NCBI GenBank assembly: GCA_003167215.1
Contig: PMTV01000029.1
Coordinates: forward strand, 1-64,000
Direction of reading: 5' to 3'
Source of the DNA: Acidobacteriota bacterium
Lineage (GTDB): Bacteria; Acidobacteriota; Terriglobia; Acidiferrales; UBA7541
Length of the DNA stretch: 64,000 bases
How positions within the stretch are numbered: position 1 is the first letter of the stretch; each line of letters opens with the position of its first letter. The notes under the pieces were generated by a model that searched no databases, was not told the DNA's origin, and saw only the letters and a list, made by a program, of their open reading frames with translations. The position numbers and the translations under genes are program-made. This document shows, one piece after another, positions 36,419 through 45,675 of this stretch.

Positions 36419-37443
36419 CCACGCTCGTTACCGGTGCCGCTGGCTTCGTGGGAAGCCATGTCACCCGGCAACTTGTCAGCGCAGGCCAATCGGTTCGCGT
36501 CCTGGTTCGTCCAGGTAGCAACTTAGAGGCGCTCGCCGGGCTACACGTGGAGTGCTTCGAAGGCGATCTGCGGGATGCCAACTCGCTGGAACGCGCTATG
36601 CACGGCGTGCGGCGGGTTTTTCATTTGGCGGCAGACTACCGGTTGTGGGCGCCTCGGCCCGAAGAGATTTACGAGAATAATGTTGAAGGAACCCGCCAGC
36701 TGCTTGCTGCAGCGAAGCGCGCGGGCGTCGAGCGGATCGTCTATACCAGCACCGTCGCAACGATCGCAGTCCCGCGGCACGGCGCACTTCCGAATGAAGA
36801 CACGCAAGCAACGTTCGACGAAATGATTGGGCACTACAAACGCTCGAAATTCTTGGCGGAACAGGTTGCGGTCGAAGCCGCCGCTGACGGAGTGCCGGTC
36901 GTCATCGTAAATCCAACAGCTCCTGTGGGGCCGTGGGACTGGAAGCCGACACCGACGGGTCGCATCATCCTCGATTTCTTGAAAGGCAAGATGCCTGCCT
37001 ATGTTGACACTGGGCTGAATGTTGCCGCGGTAGAAGACATTGCAACCGGGCATTTGCTGGCGGCCGAAAAAGGCCGCATTGGCGAGCGCTATATTTTGGG
37101 CGCACGGAACATGACTTTGAAGCAGATTCTCGATGCGCTCTCTGCCATTACGGGGCGTCCGGCGCCGCGTGTTCGGTTGCCTCATGCCGTTGCGCTCGCC
37201 GCGGGATATGCCGATCAGTTGTTCTCGCGTCTGGCGGGCCGCGAACCCCAAATTCCCGTTGAAGGTGTGAAAATGTCGCGCCATCGCATGTTCGTCGAAA
37301 GTGACAAGGGCGCGCGCGAACTCGGCTACCAGCATACCTCGGTGGAAGCCGCGCTCGAACGCGCCGTGCGTTGGTATGAACTGCACGGATATCTGGCCAC
37401 GGGCGCAGGAAATAAATCCGTCGCGCATGAAGCCGCGGCGTAA
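36415..37443 (+). CDS. hpnA: Hopanoid-associated sugar epimerase HpnA
   Basis: 342 aa extended SDR. Rossmann motif VTGAAGFVGSHVTRQL at the start, and YKRSK as the catalytic YxxxK. The block IVNPTAPVGPWDWKPTPTGRII is characteristic of HpnA. It presumably modifies the side chain sugar or its donor; the exact reaction is not settled. Translationally coupled to hpnH and followed 8 bp later by hpnG. Confidence 0.93.
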   Translation: MTTLVTGAAGFVGSHVTRQLVSAGQSVRVLVRPGSNLEALAGLHVECFEGDLRDANSLERAMHGVRRVFHLAADYRLWAPRPEEIYENNVEGTRQLLAAAKRAGVERIVYTSTVATIAVPRHGALPNEDTQATFDEMIGHYKRSKFLAEQVAVEAAADGVPVVIVNPTAPVGPWDWKPTPTGRIILDFLKGKMPAYVDTGLNVAAVEDIATGHLLAAEKGRIGERYILGARNMTLKQILDALSAITGRPAPRVRLPHAVALAAGYADQLFSRLAGREPQIPVEGVKMSRHRMFVESDKGARELGYQHTSVEAALERAVRWYELHGYLATGAGNKSVAHEAAA

Positions 37444-37451
37444 GGATCGCA

Positions 37452-38234
37452 GTGAGAATTCTGGTCACCTTCGCATTGGAAAATGAATTCGCTCCCTGGC
37501 GCGCCCTGCGCGATTTCAGATCGGCGAAGTTGGGCGATTCTGAAATTCACCTCGCGGAATTCAGTTCCGCACAAACGGCGGTAGTCCTCACCAGTGTGGG
37601 TGCCCGGCGGGCTGCGTTGGCCACCTCGGAAATAATGCGTGGCGAATACGACGCTTTTGATTGTTGTATCTCCTGCGGTCTGGCCGGTGGGTTGCGTAGC
37701 GAGTATCATGTAGGGGAAGTGTTGGCTGCTCGGAGCGTTTTTTCGGAAGCTCCCCGGACGGACGGAAGCAGCCGGCAGCTACAATCCAGTGCGGCGCTTG
37801 TTTCGTTCGCTGCGGAATGCGGCGCGGCCGTCGTGGACCGGTTTTATAGCGCGGATCACGTCGTTTCGAGCGCGGACGAAAAACAGCGCTTGGGCGAATC
37901 TGCTGATGCGGTGGAAATGGAAAGTTTTGAGATTCTGCGTGAAGCGCAAGCCGCCGGCGTCCCCGCTGTTGCCGTTCGCGCAATCAGTGACACGGTGGGT
38001 GAAGATTTGCCTCTCGATATGAATCAGGTATTCACGGACCAGGGACAAGTGAGCATTCCGCGCGTGCTGGGCCAGGTCGCGCTCAAGCCGCAATCCTTGC
38101 CGGGGTTGATCCGGCTTGGTAGGAACAGCCGCATCGCGTCGCAATCGCTTGCGTGTTTTCTGGATTCTTACGTTATCGCGTTGGCAGGTCGCGTAGCGCA
38201 ACTTGAAACGAAATCAAGCGTTGTGGCAGTCTAA
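37452..38234 (+). CDS. hpnG: Hopanoid phosphorylase HpnG (nucleoside phosphorylase-like)
   Basis: 260 aa, GTG start. Nucleoside phosphorylase fold: ILVTFALENEFAPWRALRDF at the start, CCISCGLAGGL, and ADAVEMESFEILREAQAAGVPAVAVRAISDTV carrying the EMES and RAISD motifs. It releases adenine from adenosylhopane, giving (phospho)ribosylhopane. Next in the operon are two dehydrogenases, candidates for the following reduction. Confidence 0.92.
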   Translation: MRILVTFALENEFAPWRALRDFRSAKLGDSEIHLAEFSSAQTAVVLTSVGARRAALATSEIMRGEYDAFDCCISCGLAGGLRSEYHVGEVLAARSVFSEAPRTDGSSRQLQSSAALVSFAAECGAAVVDRFYSADHVVSSADEKQRLGESADAVEMESFEILREAQAAGVPAVAVRAISDTVGEDLPLDMNQVFTDQGQVSIPRVLGQVALKPQSLPGLIRLGRNSRIASQSLACFLDSYVIALAGRVAQLETKSSVVAV

Positions 38235-38241
38235 AAGCACC

Positions 38242-39363
38242 ATGGGTCAAACCATTAGTCCAATTGAATCGACCGGGTCTTCTCGCCAGAGGGATTCGCA
38301 CCTGGCCGTCGGCCATATGCGCGCCGGCGTCTACCGTGGCCAAGGCCGCGTGACGGTGGAATCGGTGCCGATCCCGGAAATTGGCGAAGGCGAAATTCTC
38401 TTCCGAGTGGCTGCCTGTGGCATCTGCGGTACCGACATCAAAAAGATTCACCATGGTTTTATCGCGCCTCCACAAATTCTAGGGCACGAGCTTGCCGGTA
38501 CCGTCGTGAAGGCCGGCCGCGGCGTCACTAAGTTTAAACCGGGCGACCGCGTAGTCAGCTTCCACCATATTCCGTGCGGCGATTGCTTTTACTGCGAGCG
38601 AAAACTTTTTTCGCAGTGCGCCGGATACAAGAAAGTCGGCCTCACGGCCGGGTTCGACCCCAATGGCGGAGGGTTTGCGGAATACGTTCGCGCCATGCCG
38701 TGGATTGTTGAACGCGGAATGATCGCGCTGCCTGCGGACGTCAGTTTTGAAGAAGCCACCTTTGCGGAGCCTGTGAACACCTGTTTGAAAGCTGTGCGCA
38801 AAGCTCGCGTTTCGAAAAATGAGACGGTGCTGGTAATAGGTCAAGGTCCCATCGGAATGCTGCTCATGCTGCTCGCCAAGTACGAAGGCGGCGAAGTCTT
38901 CACCAGCGATCCTATGCCGGGACGCCGGGCCGCAAGCCTGCGATTTGGCGCCGAAGGATCCTTCGATCCCGCCAGCAAGAATCTACTGGAAGAAATTCGC
39001 AGCCGTACGGACGGGCGCGGCGCCGATGTGGTTATGGTGGCTGTGCCTAGTCCATCATTAGTCCCTGAAGCTTTAACCCTGGCGCGCCCCGGAGGGCGCA
39101 TACTGTTGTTTGCGCACAACGACCCGGTGATGCAGCTCGGGTTTCCGGCTGCGGCAGTGGGTGTGGAAGAAAAAGAAATTCTCGGAAGTTATAGCGCTTC
39201 GGTGGACGATCAGGACGAATCGGCGGCCCTTGTTTTCGAACGCAAGCTACCGGTACGGGAATTGATTTCGCATCGCTTTCCGCTGGACCAAATCGGGGAA
39301 GCGTTGGAATTGGCCGCTCGGCCCGCAGACGATACTTTGAAAGTGGTGATACGTCACGAATGA
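38242..39363 (+). CDS. Zinc-dependent MDR dehydrogenase 1 (hopanoid operon)
   Basis: 373 aa medium-chain dehydrogenase of the sorbitol/threonine dehydrogenase type. Catalytic zinc ligands are in ACGICGTDIKKI and GHELAGTVVKAGRG; structural zinc cysteines are CGDCFYCERKLFSQC (C-X2-C-X2-C-X7-C). The cofactor loop is VLVIGQGPIGMLLM. I chose the ATG at 38242, 7 bp after hpnG; ATGs at 38203 and 38317 are also possible. Its stop overlaps the next dehydrogenase (ATGA). Substrate is unknown; the context points to hopanoid side-chain chemistry. Confidence 0.88.
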   Translation: MGQTISPIESTGSSRQRDSHLAVGHMRAGVYRGQGRVTVESVPIPEIGEGEILFRVAACGICGTDIKKIHHGFIAPPQILGHELAGTVVKAGRGVTKFKPGDRVVSFHHIPCGDCFYCERKLFSQCAGYKKVGLTAGFDPNGGGFAEYVRAMPWIVERGMIALPADVSFEEATFAEPVNTCLKAVRKARVSKNETVLVIGQGPIGMLLMLLAKYEGGEVFTSDPMPGRRAASLRFGAEGSFDPASKNLLEEIRSRTDGRGADVVMVAVPSPSLVPEALTLARPGGRILLFAHNDPVMQLGFPAAAVGVEEKEILGSYSASVDDQDESAALVFERKLPVRELISHRFPLDQIGEALELAARPADDTLKVVIRHE

Positions 39364-40424
39364 GAGTAGAACGCGAACGCAATGGACACATGACGGCGGC
39401 CGTGTTGTACGGTGCTGAAGATTTGAAAATCGAGAGCGTCGACATTCCCGCCCTGTCCGACGACGAAGTACTCGTGCGCGTGGAAGTGGCGCTGACCTGC
39501 GGCACAGATTTCAAAGTCTGGAAGCAGGGATTTCATCAGCGCATGATCAAGCCCCCTGCGCTGTTCGGTCACGAGCTGGCGGGCGTGGTTGAATTGAAGG
39601 GAAGCGCGGTGAATGGCGGCATTCGGGAAGGCATGCGGGTGGTGCCTGCGAATTCCGCGCCCTGCAACGTTTGCCTCTACTGCCGCAAGGGACAGCCGAA
39701 TCTTTGCGAGGACCTGCTGTTCAATAATGGCGCCTACGCGGAATACATTCGCATCCCGGGGAGAATCGTGCGGCAGAACTTGCTGCAGATTCCGGATAAT
39801 GTTTCGTTCGTCGATGCCGCCATGGCCGAACCGCTTGCGTGTGTGCTGCGCGGCATCCATGAAATGGGGGTCAATCCCGGCGATACCGCGGTCGTGATCG
39901 GATGCGGACCAATCGGCTTGAAATTTATACGAATTCTTTCCGGCCGCCACGTGCGCGTGATCGCTATCGGAAAGCGCAAAAGCCAGATGCGTGCGGCCGA
40001 ACGGCTCGGAGCAATCGCAACATTTGACGCTGCGGAAATTGAGAATCCGGTGGCCCTGGTGCGCCAGATCACGGAGGAAGGCCGCGGAGCCGATGCCGTG
40101 ATCGAAGCGGTAGGCACCGCCGCCACCTGGCAATGGGCGCTCCAAATGGTGCGCAAGGGCGGAACTGTAAATCTTTTCGGCGGCTGCCCGCGCGGCACGG
40201 AAGTGAAAATCGATCCCGCCGCCCTGCATTATTCTGAAATCACGATCAAGTCCACTTTCCATCACACGCCCAGGTTTATGCGCGAAGCGCTCGACACCAT
40301 CGCGCGCGGCGAGATTCGCGCGAGCGATTTTATCAATGGCGAGGCGTCCCTGTCGGAATTGCCTCAAGTCTTTGAACACATGAAGAACCGGCATGGCGAG
40401 ATGAAAACGGCCGTCATTCCCTGA
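39360..40424 (+). CDS. Zinc-dependent MDR dehydrogenase 2 (hopanoid operon)
   Basis: 354 aa, a distant paralogue of the preceding gene. Catalytic zinc region: LTCGTDFKVW and FGHELAGVVELKGSA; structural zinc: CNVCLYCRKGQPNLC. The nucleotide loop is AVVIGCGPIGLKFIRIL. Start overlaps the previous stop by 4 bp, so the two are translationally coupled and may act together. A second ATG at 39390 would drop ten residues. Confidence 0.88.
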   Translation: MRVERERNGHMTAAVLYGAEDLKIESVDIPALSDDEVLVRVEVALTCGTDFKVWKQGFHQRMIKPPALFGHELAGVVELKGSAVNGGIREGMRVVPANSAPCNVCLYCRKGQPNLCEDLLFNNGAYAEYIRIPGRIVRQNLLQIPDNVSFVDAAMAEPLACVLRGIHEMGVNPGDTAVVIGCGPIGLKFIRILSGRHVRVIAIGKRKSQMRAAERLGAIATFDAAEIENPVALVRQITEEGRGADAVIEAVGTAATWQWALQMVRKGGTVNLFGGCPRGTEVKIDPAALHYSEITIKSTFHHTPRFMREALDTIARGEIRASDFINGEASLSELPQVFEHMKNRHGEMKTAVIP

Positions 40425-40499
40425 TCTTTCGAACCAGCAGTAAAAGTAACAGTTGTAGAATCTTGAACTGGAAGTAACCGCCGCCCGAATCAGGGCACC

Positions 40500-42431
40500 A
40501 TGTTAGCCACACCTGAGTTGAAAATCGTGCGCAACCTTCCCGCGGAGGGCTGCGACCCCGCTGCCGCACAGCGCTACACGCGCTGGCTGGCGAACCATCA
40601 CTACGAAAATTTCAATGTTGTCTCCCGTCTGCTACCTCGCCGCCTACATCAGGATTTCTACAATGTTTACGCTTATTGCCGGTGGTCAGATGACTTGGGC
40701 GATGAAGTGGCGACTCCCGTGCGCGCGCTGGCGTTGCTCGATGCCTGGGAGGACGAGCTGCGGCTGATTTACGAGCCGGGCCGCGGACCTTCTCATCCGG
40801 TTCTGATCGCCCTGCGCGAAACTGTCCGTGCGAAAAATATTCCGATGCAGCCGTTCAGCGATTTGCTGCGCGCCTTCCGCCAGGATCAGAAAGCCCATCG
40901 CTATCCGGATTGGGATTCCGTTTTGGACTATTGCGTGTACTCGGCGAATCCGGTTGGCAGGCTCGTTCTTTATCTCTGCGGTTATCGCGACGAAGCGCGG
41001 CAAAAACTTTCCGATTACACTTGCACCGCCTTGCAGCTGGCGAATTTCTGGCAAGACGTTTCGCTGGACCTGGGGAAAGGACGCCTCTATATCCCTCTCG
41101 ATGCGCTGGCCGAACACGGTCTAACCGAAGCCGATATCGCGGCGCGGAAGTTCGACGCGCGTTATGTCGCGCTGATGAAATCCCTGATCGCGCGCACACG
41201 CGCTCTATTTCGCGAGGGGCTTCCGCTGGCCCAGACCGTTGAACCATTCCTGCGCGTGGACCTCGAAATGTTCAGCCGCGGTGGTCTCGCGATTCTCGAC
41301 GCCATCGAAGCCTCGGGATACAACACGCTCGCGCACCGCCCTGCATTGACGAAATGGACGCAAATGCGATTGCTGGCAGGCGCTTTTGCCTCCCGCGTCT
41401 TTTCACGCCGCGTGAATCTGCGGGCCGATGCGCCGGAAGCAAGGTCTGTGGAAGTTGATTCAATTGATCCACCGACTGACAGGCCGTTGGCCATAATGCG
41501 TTCCCGCAACGAGATCGCCTCTTCGTACGCCGAATGCGCGCGCATCGCCAGAGAATCCCGCAGCAGCTTCTATCTCGCTTTCTTCGGCCTGCGCAAGGAA
41601 AAGCGCAATGCGCTCTGCGCCCTCTATGCTTTCATGCGCCTGGTGGATAACGTTTCCGACGAGCCAGGCGACTTGGATTCAAAGCGTAACGGACTGGCTC
41701 GCTGGCGAGCGATGCTGGATGACGCGATTGCTGGCCGCGCCACCGCCAGCCCGATTCTTCCCGCGCTCGCCGACACCATTACGCGATTTGAAATTCCGTC
41801 GCGCTATTTTCACGATTTGATTCTCGGCGCGGAAATGGATTTGACCGTCTCGTCCTACGCCACATTCGACCGGCTGTCGGAATACTGTTATCGTGTAGCA
41901 GGCACTGTAGGCCTCACCTGCCTGCATGTTTTCGGTTTTCGCGATCCGAAAGCTCCGGATTTGGCGGAGCGCTTGGGCCTCGCATTTCAGTTGACCAACA
42001 TCATTCGCGATGTCCGCAGCGATTTCGACATAGGCCGCGTATATCTTCCGGCGGAAGACCTCGAATGCTTTGGAGTTTCCGAATCACAGCTTTCCGGGCC
42101 GCTTACTCCGCAAATTCGAGACCTGCTCGAATTCGAAGCGGATCGTGCCTGGGAATTCTATCAACAGGGCGCGGCTCTGGTGCGCCGTGTCGATGGTGAC
42201 AGTCACGCAACCCTTTGGGCTTTGATCCGCACCTACAGCAGCCTTTTGGAACGAATCGAAGAACGTGACTTCGATGTTTTTTCTAGCCGCATTTCGTTGT
42301 CGAGTGCGGAAAAAATTCAATATCTCCTCACGGCGGGGATGAGCGGTTGGTGGAAGAAGGATGCCCTCGCAAAGCGTTCTAGTGATCGGCGGCGGTCTGG
42401 CAGGACTGTCCTCCGCCGTCGCGCTGGCTGA
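40500..42431 (+). CDS. hpnCD: Fused HpnC-HpnD squalene biosynthesis protein
   Basis: 643 aa, double the usual length. Residues 1-300 resemble HpnC (WLANHHYENFNVVSRLLP, first acidic motif SDDLGDE at 63-69, second QDVSLDLGKGR). From about residue 335 it resembles HpnD (ARESRSSFYLAFFGLRKEKR, LVDNVSDEPG near 383, NIIRDVRSDFDIGRVYLP near 504). HpnD makes presqualene diphosphate from two farnesyl diphosphates, HpnC converts it to hydroxysqualene. In most bacteria these are separate adjacent genes. The last 24 codons overlap hpnE and look non-conserved. Confidence 0.92.
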   Translation: MLATPELKIVRNLPAEGCDPAAAQRYTRWLANHHYENFNVVSRLLPRRLHQDFYNVYAYCRWSDDLGDEVATPVRALALLDAWEDELRLIYEPGRGPSHPVLIALRETVRAKNIPMQPFSDLLRAFRQDQKAHRYPDWDSVLDYCVYSANPVGRLVLYLCGYRDEARQKLSDYTCTALQLANFWQDVSLDLGKGRLYIPLDALAEHGLTEADIAARKFDARYVALMKSLIARTRALFREGLPLAQTVEPFLRVDLEMFSRGGLAILDAIEASGYNTLAHRPALTKWTQMRLLAGAFASRVFSRRVNLRADAPEARSVEVDSIDPPTDRPLAIMRSRNEIASSYAECARIARESRSSFYLAFFGLRKEKRNALCALYAFMRLVDNVSDEPGDLDSKRNGLARWRAMLDDAIAGRATASPILPALADTITRFEIPSRYFHDLILGAEMDLTVSSYATFDRLSEYCYRVAGTVGLTCLHVFGFRDPKAPDLAERLGLAFQLTNIIRDVRSDFDIGRVYLPAEDLECFGVSESQLSGPLTPQIRDLLEFEADRAWEFYQQGAALVRRVDGDSHATLWALIRTYSSLLERIEERDFDVFSSRISLSSAEKIQYLLTAGMSGWWKKDALAKRSSDRRRSGRTVLRRRAG

Positions 42432-43839
42432 AGCGGGCCTTCAAGTCCGCCTGCTCGAAAAGCGTCCCCACCTGGGCGGGCGCGCCACTTCCTACACGCT
42501 GCCAGACGGCAGCGAAGTGGACAACTGCCAGCATGTCACGCTCGGATGCTGCACCAATTTAGCCGATTTTTATTTGCGCGTAGGCGCCGCCGGCAAGATT
42601 CGGTTTTATGACCGGCTCCATTTTGTTGACGCGCAGGGCCGCCGCTCGACGATGGAAGCGTCGCCGCTGCCTCCGCCGCTGCATATGGCGCCATCGTTCC
42701 TGCTTTTCAGCCCGTTGAACTTGGCGGACAAGCGAGCGATCGCCGGCGCGATGATGGAAATCGCGCTGAACGGCGGAAATCCGCCGGGCATTGGCGGCAT
42801 TTCGATGCTCGACTGGCTGCTGCGGATGAAGCAGACGCCGGCCGCCATCGAGCGTTTCTGGCGCGTAGTCTTGGTCAGCGCTCTCGATGAGGAACTTTCG
42901 AGAACGGATGCGCGTTACGGGATTGAAGTTTTCTGGAAGGCGTTTCTGGCGAATAAAGGCGGATATCGTGTTGGGATTCCTTCCGTGCCCTTGGTTGACC
43001 TATACGCAGGCTGCCGCGAAGCGGTTTTGCAACGTGGCGGCGAAGTTCGGCTGCGTTGCGGCATTCGTGAAATTCGAGTTCGGGAGAATCGTTTTGTGAG
43101 CGTCGTGATGGATGACGGTATCGAAACAACGGCGGACGCCTGCATCTTAGCCGTCCCGCACGACGTCCTGCTGAATCTGTTGCCGAAAGAAATGAGCGAA
43201 GGAAATGGGCCGCTGTCTGGGTTGCGCAATATCAAGACCTCGCCGATCACCGGCGTTCATCTGTGGTACGACCGCACCGTGATGACCGAGCCGTTTCTTA
43301 CGCTGCTCGACCACACCACCCAATGGGTGTTTAACAAAACCTTGTTATATAAGACGTCTGAAACCGCCCGCACGAACTCGCGCCCAACTGGGCAGAGCGG
43401 CCTTTCTTCGGAAGCGGAAGCGGACGGCCAGTATCTTCAACTCGTAATCAGCGCGTCGTACGATCTTGTGCCGAAATCACGACAGGAGATTATCGATCTC
43501 TGCCGGCGCGAGCTCGCTGATGTCTTGCCGGCAACCCGCGACGCGCAGTTGCGAAAAGCTACCGTGATCAAGGAAATCAACGCGACGTTTTCGCCCGAGC
43601 CCGGAGTGGACCGCTGGCGCCCTCCGCAGAAGATGGCAGTGGACAATCTTTTTCTGGCCGGCGATTGGACTCGCACTTCATGGCCCGCCACTATGGAAGG
43701 CGCAGTGCGAAGCGGCTATCTGGCCGCAGAAGCGTTGCTGGCGGAATTCGGCGAACCGAAATCTTTTTTGCAACCAGACCTGCCGTTCGAAGGCTTGTCC
43801 AAACTGTGGGCCCACAGCAATAACGAGGCAGGTTTATGA
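42361..43839 (+). CDS. hpnE: Hydroxysqualene dehydroxylase HpnE
   Basis: 492 aa FAD-dependent amine-oxidase-like protein. The dinucleotide motif SVLVIGGGLAGLSSAVAL opens the protein, then RPHLGGRATSYTLPDGSEVD; the C-terminal FAD motif is LFLAGDWTRTSWPATMEGAVRSG. It reduces hydroxysqualene to squalene, completing the HpnCDE route that feeds Shc. Start overlaps the 3' end of hpnCD by 71 bp, an unusually long overlap. Last gene of the hopanoid operon. Confidence 0.94.
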   Translation: MPSQSVLVIGGGLAGLSSAVALAEAGLQVRLLEKRPHLGGRATSYTLPDGSEVDNCQHVTLGCCTNLADFYLRVGAAGKIRFYDRLHFVDAQGRRSTMEASPLPPPLHMAPSFLLFSPLNLADKRAIAGAMMEIALNGGNPPGIGGISMLDWLLRMKQTPAAIERFWRVVLVSALDEELSRTDARYGIEVFWKAFLANKGGYRVGIPSVPLVDLYAGCREAVLQRGGEVRLRCGIREIRVRENRFVSVVMDDGIETTADACILAVPHDVLLNLLPKEMSEGNGPLSGLRNIKTSPITGVHLWYDRTVMTEPFLTLLDHTTQWVFNKTLLYKTSETARTNSRPTGQSGLSSEAEADGQYLQLVISASYDLVPKSRQEIIDLCRRELADVLPATRDAQLRKATVIKEINATFSPEPGVDRWRPPQKMAVDNLFLAGDWTRTSWPATMEGAVRSGYLAAEALLAEFGEPKSFLQPDLPFEGLSKLWAHSNNEAGL

Positions 43840-43947
43840 CTAAGCCGCAGAAGGGAACCGTCCTGTTACTTGTGAGAGCAACGTTTGTTTCATTTTCCGA
43901 AGTAAATTGTGAATTCAAGTATGATTTGGCAACCCCCAGGAGGTCCG

Positions 43948-44436
43948 ATGGACCGGAAGTATAGGCAGAGGGGCTACAGCGATCGCGATTCCCAGGACAA
44001 GAAAAGAGAAAGAGGCGACCGCCCCGCCGGCGAGTCACGCCCGAAAGCGGAGCCGCGCCCGAAACAGGAATTGATGGGTCCGCGCACTCCTCGCATGGTG
44101 GGAACTGTGATGAGGGCGCGCTGTTCCAGTTGCGGCGCGGTGCTCATGCCCGGCTTCGATCCCACCGCTCAATGCCCTCGCTGCCACGCCGAAATACACT
44201 CCTGCAAACAGTGCGTCCACTTTGATACCGGCAAGCAGTTCGAATGCACGCAGCCGATTCCTGAACGCATTGCGAAAAAAGACGCGAAGAACGATTGCAC
44301 CTTCTTTGAGTTGCGCATGACCGTGGAAAAAGATACCTCTCCGGTGAATTACGCTTCAGCCACGCCGATTGCAGCTCCCGCCGCTGGACGCCCCAACGAC
44401 GCGCGCAAAGCCTTCGAGGATCTTTTCAAGAAGTAA
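43948..44436 (+). CDS. Zinc-ribbon hypothetical protein
   Basis: 162 aa. The ATG at 43948 has a strong AGGAGG upstream. The first 45 residues are highly charged and disordered-looking. Then come a double CxxC ribbon (RCSSCGAVLMPG, CPRCHAEIHSCKQCVHFD) and further Cys in FECTQPIPERIAKKDAKNDC, giving eight potential ligands. I know similar proteins from acidobacteria, with unknown role. Confidence 0.78.
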   Translation: MDRKYRQRGYSDRDSQDKKRERGDRPAGESRPKAEPRPKQELMGPRTPRMVGTVMRARCSSCGAVLMPGFDPTAQCPRCHAEIHSCKQCVHFDTGKQFECTQPIPERIAKKDAKNDCTFFELRMTVEKDTSPVNYASATPIAAPAAGRPNDARKAFEDLFKK

Positions 44437-44514
44437 CTGTCCCGAACGAACTGTAATTCCGCTCAGCGCAACACAAGACCGTAGTAGTACGGCCGCGAAT
44501 CCTTGAGCCGTTCC

Positions 44515-45462
44515 TTACTTAGCCGGAAGAGGGAACAGTGTCGGTTCTCTTGAAGGCTCCGTGGCGATAGAATCAAGCTGCGGATAATGGTGGCGCAGTG
44601 TTTCAGGAACTTTCACTTTGCCGCCATCGAGCAAGTGAATGAGCTGAAGCGCGTTTACGATACCTTTCCCCTCGAAATGATTGTTTGTTATGACGAATGT
44701 CGTTCGCGTATTTTTCGATACGTTGCGAACCCTCTCCACCCACGGCTCGAGTTCCTTCTCCGAATAGAGGTAGTTGTATCGCTCGGCAGCCGGCGCGGAT
44801 GGGTCGTCGCTGAACCAGGTATCGTACCGGCGCCCATGCAATCGCACATACCCGATCGGCGAGGTCACTTGCTCGCTGGGCTCGATGGAACGCCCGATTA
44901 CCGGCTGATCGATGTTGCAGAATCCCACCCCACGCTCCTGCAGCAATTCATAAAATTTCACGTTGGCCCACGACGAGTGCCGCACCTCCACCACTAGCGG
45001 ATAATCGCGGAAGGAGTCAAGTATGTGCTTTAATCGCGCGAGATTTTCGCGGTCGGAATGGAATGAAAAAGGAAACTGCAGCAAAACGGCGCCTAGCTTA
45101 TCCGCCCCGCGCAAAAGATCGAATCCGGCCCGAACCGCTTTCTCATCTTCCGCGTTCGTGCCGCCTTCATGGGTAAATTTCTGCCAGAGCTTTGCGGTAA
45201 AGAGAAAACGCGGGTTTGCCGCGACGCGCCCCAGCCATTGCGCGGCATGCGCCGCTTGAAGCGGATGATAAAACGAAGTGTTGATTTCGATCGTGTCGAA
45301 GAATTCCGCAAGGTACTTTGCTTCATGAAAGCCGCGCGCCCGCGGCGTCGGATACACGATGCCGTTCCAATCCTTGTAAGCCCACCCAGCTGGCCCGACG
45401 AAGAGGCCCGCATGCTGAACAGTAATACTTGGTTTTTCGATTGCCACGCGCGGAGCGCTCAT
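44515..45462 (-). CDS. DUF72 domain protein
   Basis: 315 aa TIM-barrel-like DUF72 family (YecE). Typical blocks: LFVGPAGWAYKDWNGIVYP, FFDTIEINTSFYHPL, FTAKLWQKFTHEG, VEVRHSSWANVKFYELL and the RLHGRRYDTWFSDD region. No established enzymatic function. I chose the ATG at 45462 with GGAAG upstream; the frame continues 30 codons further without family resemblance. Confidence 0.88.
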   Translation of the reverse strand: MSAPRVAIEKPSITVQHAGLFVGPAGWAYKDWNGIVYPTPRARGFHEAKYLAEFFDTIEINTSFYHPLQAAHAAQWLGRVAANPRFLFTAKLWQKFTHEGGTNAEDEKAVRAGFDLLRGADKLGAVLLQFPFSFHSDRENLARLKHILDSFRDYPLVVEVRHSSWANVKFYELLQERGVGFCNIDQPVIGRSIEPSEQVTSPIGYVRLHGRRYDTWFSDDPSAPAAERYNYLYSEKELEPWVERVRNVSKNTRTTFVITNNHFEGKGIVNALQLIHLLDGGKVKVPETLRHHYPQLDSIATEPSREPTLFPLPAK

Positions 45463-45675
45463 AAAATAGCTTCCAGCGTATGACGCTTTTCTTGCGCCTG
45501 TCAATCCGGTGAAAACACTAGATATCCCTAGACGCGACTCACCGCTTTCCACATCATCAGCTTAAAATATCGCCCCCAAGCAGGTTGCAACCCGCCGCTC
45601 CGAGGGCTATCCTAGCCCTGTCTTCCATGCGAACCCTCCTTCGTCTGTTTAAGCGATTTAACATGGGGTGCCCGA

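Noticed and set aside
39354-40394. Long open frame (346 codons) on the minus strand opposite the second dehydrogenase
   Set aside because: Same reason: antisense shadow of a recognisable gene, with no domain of its own.
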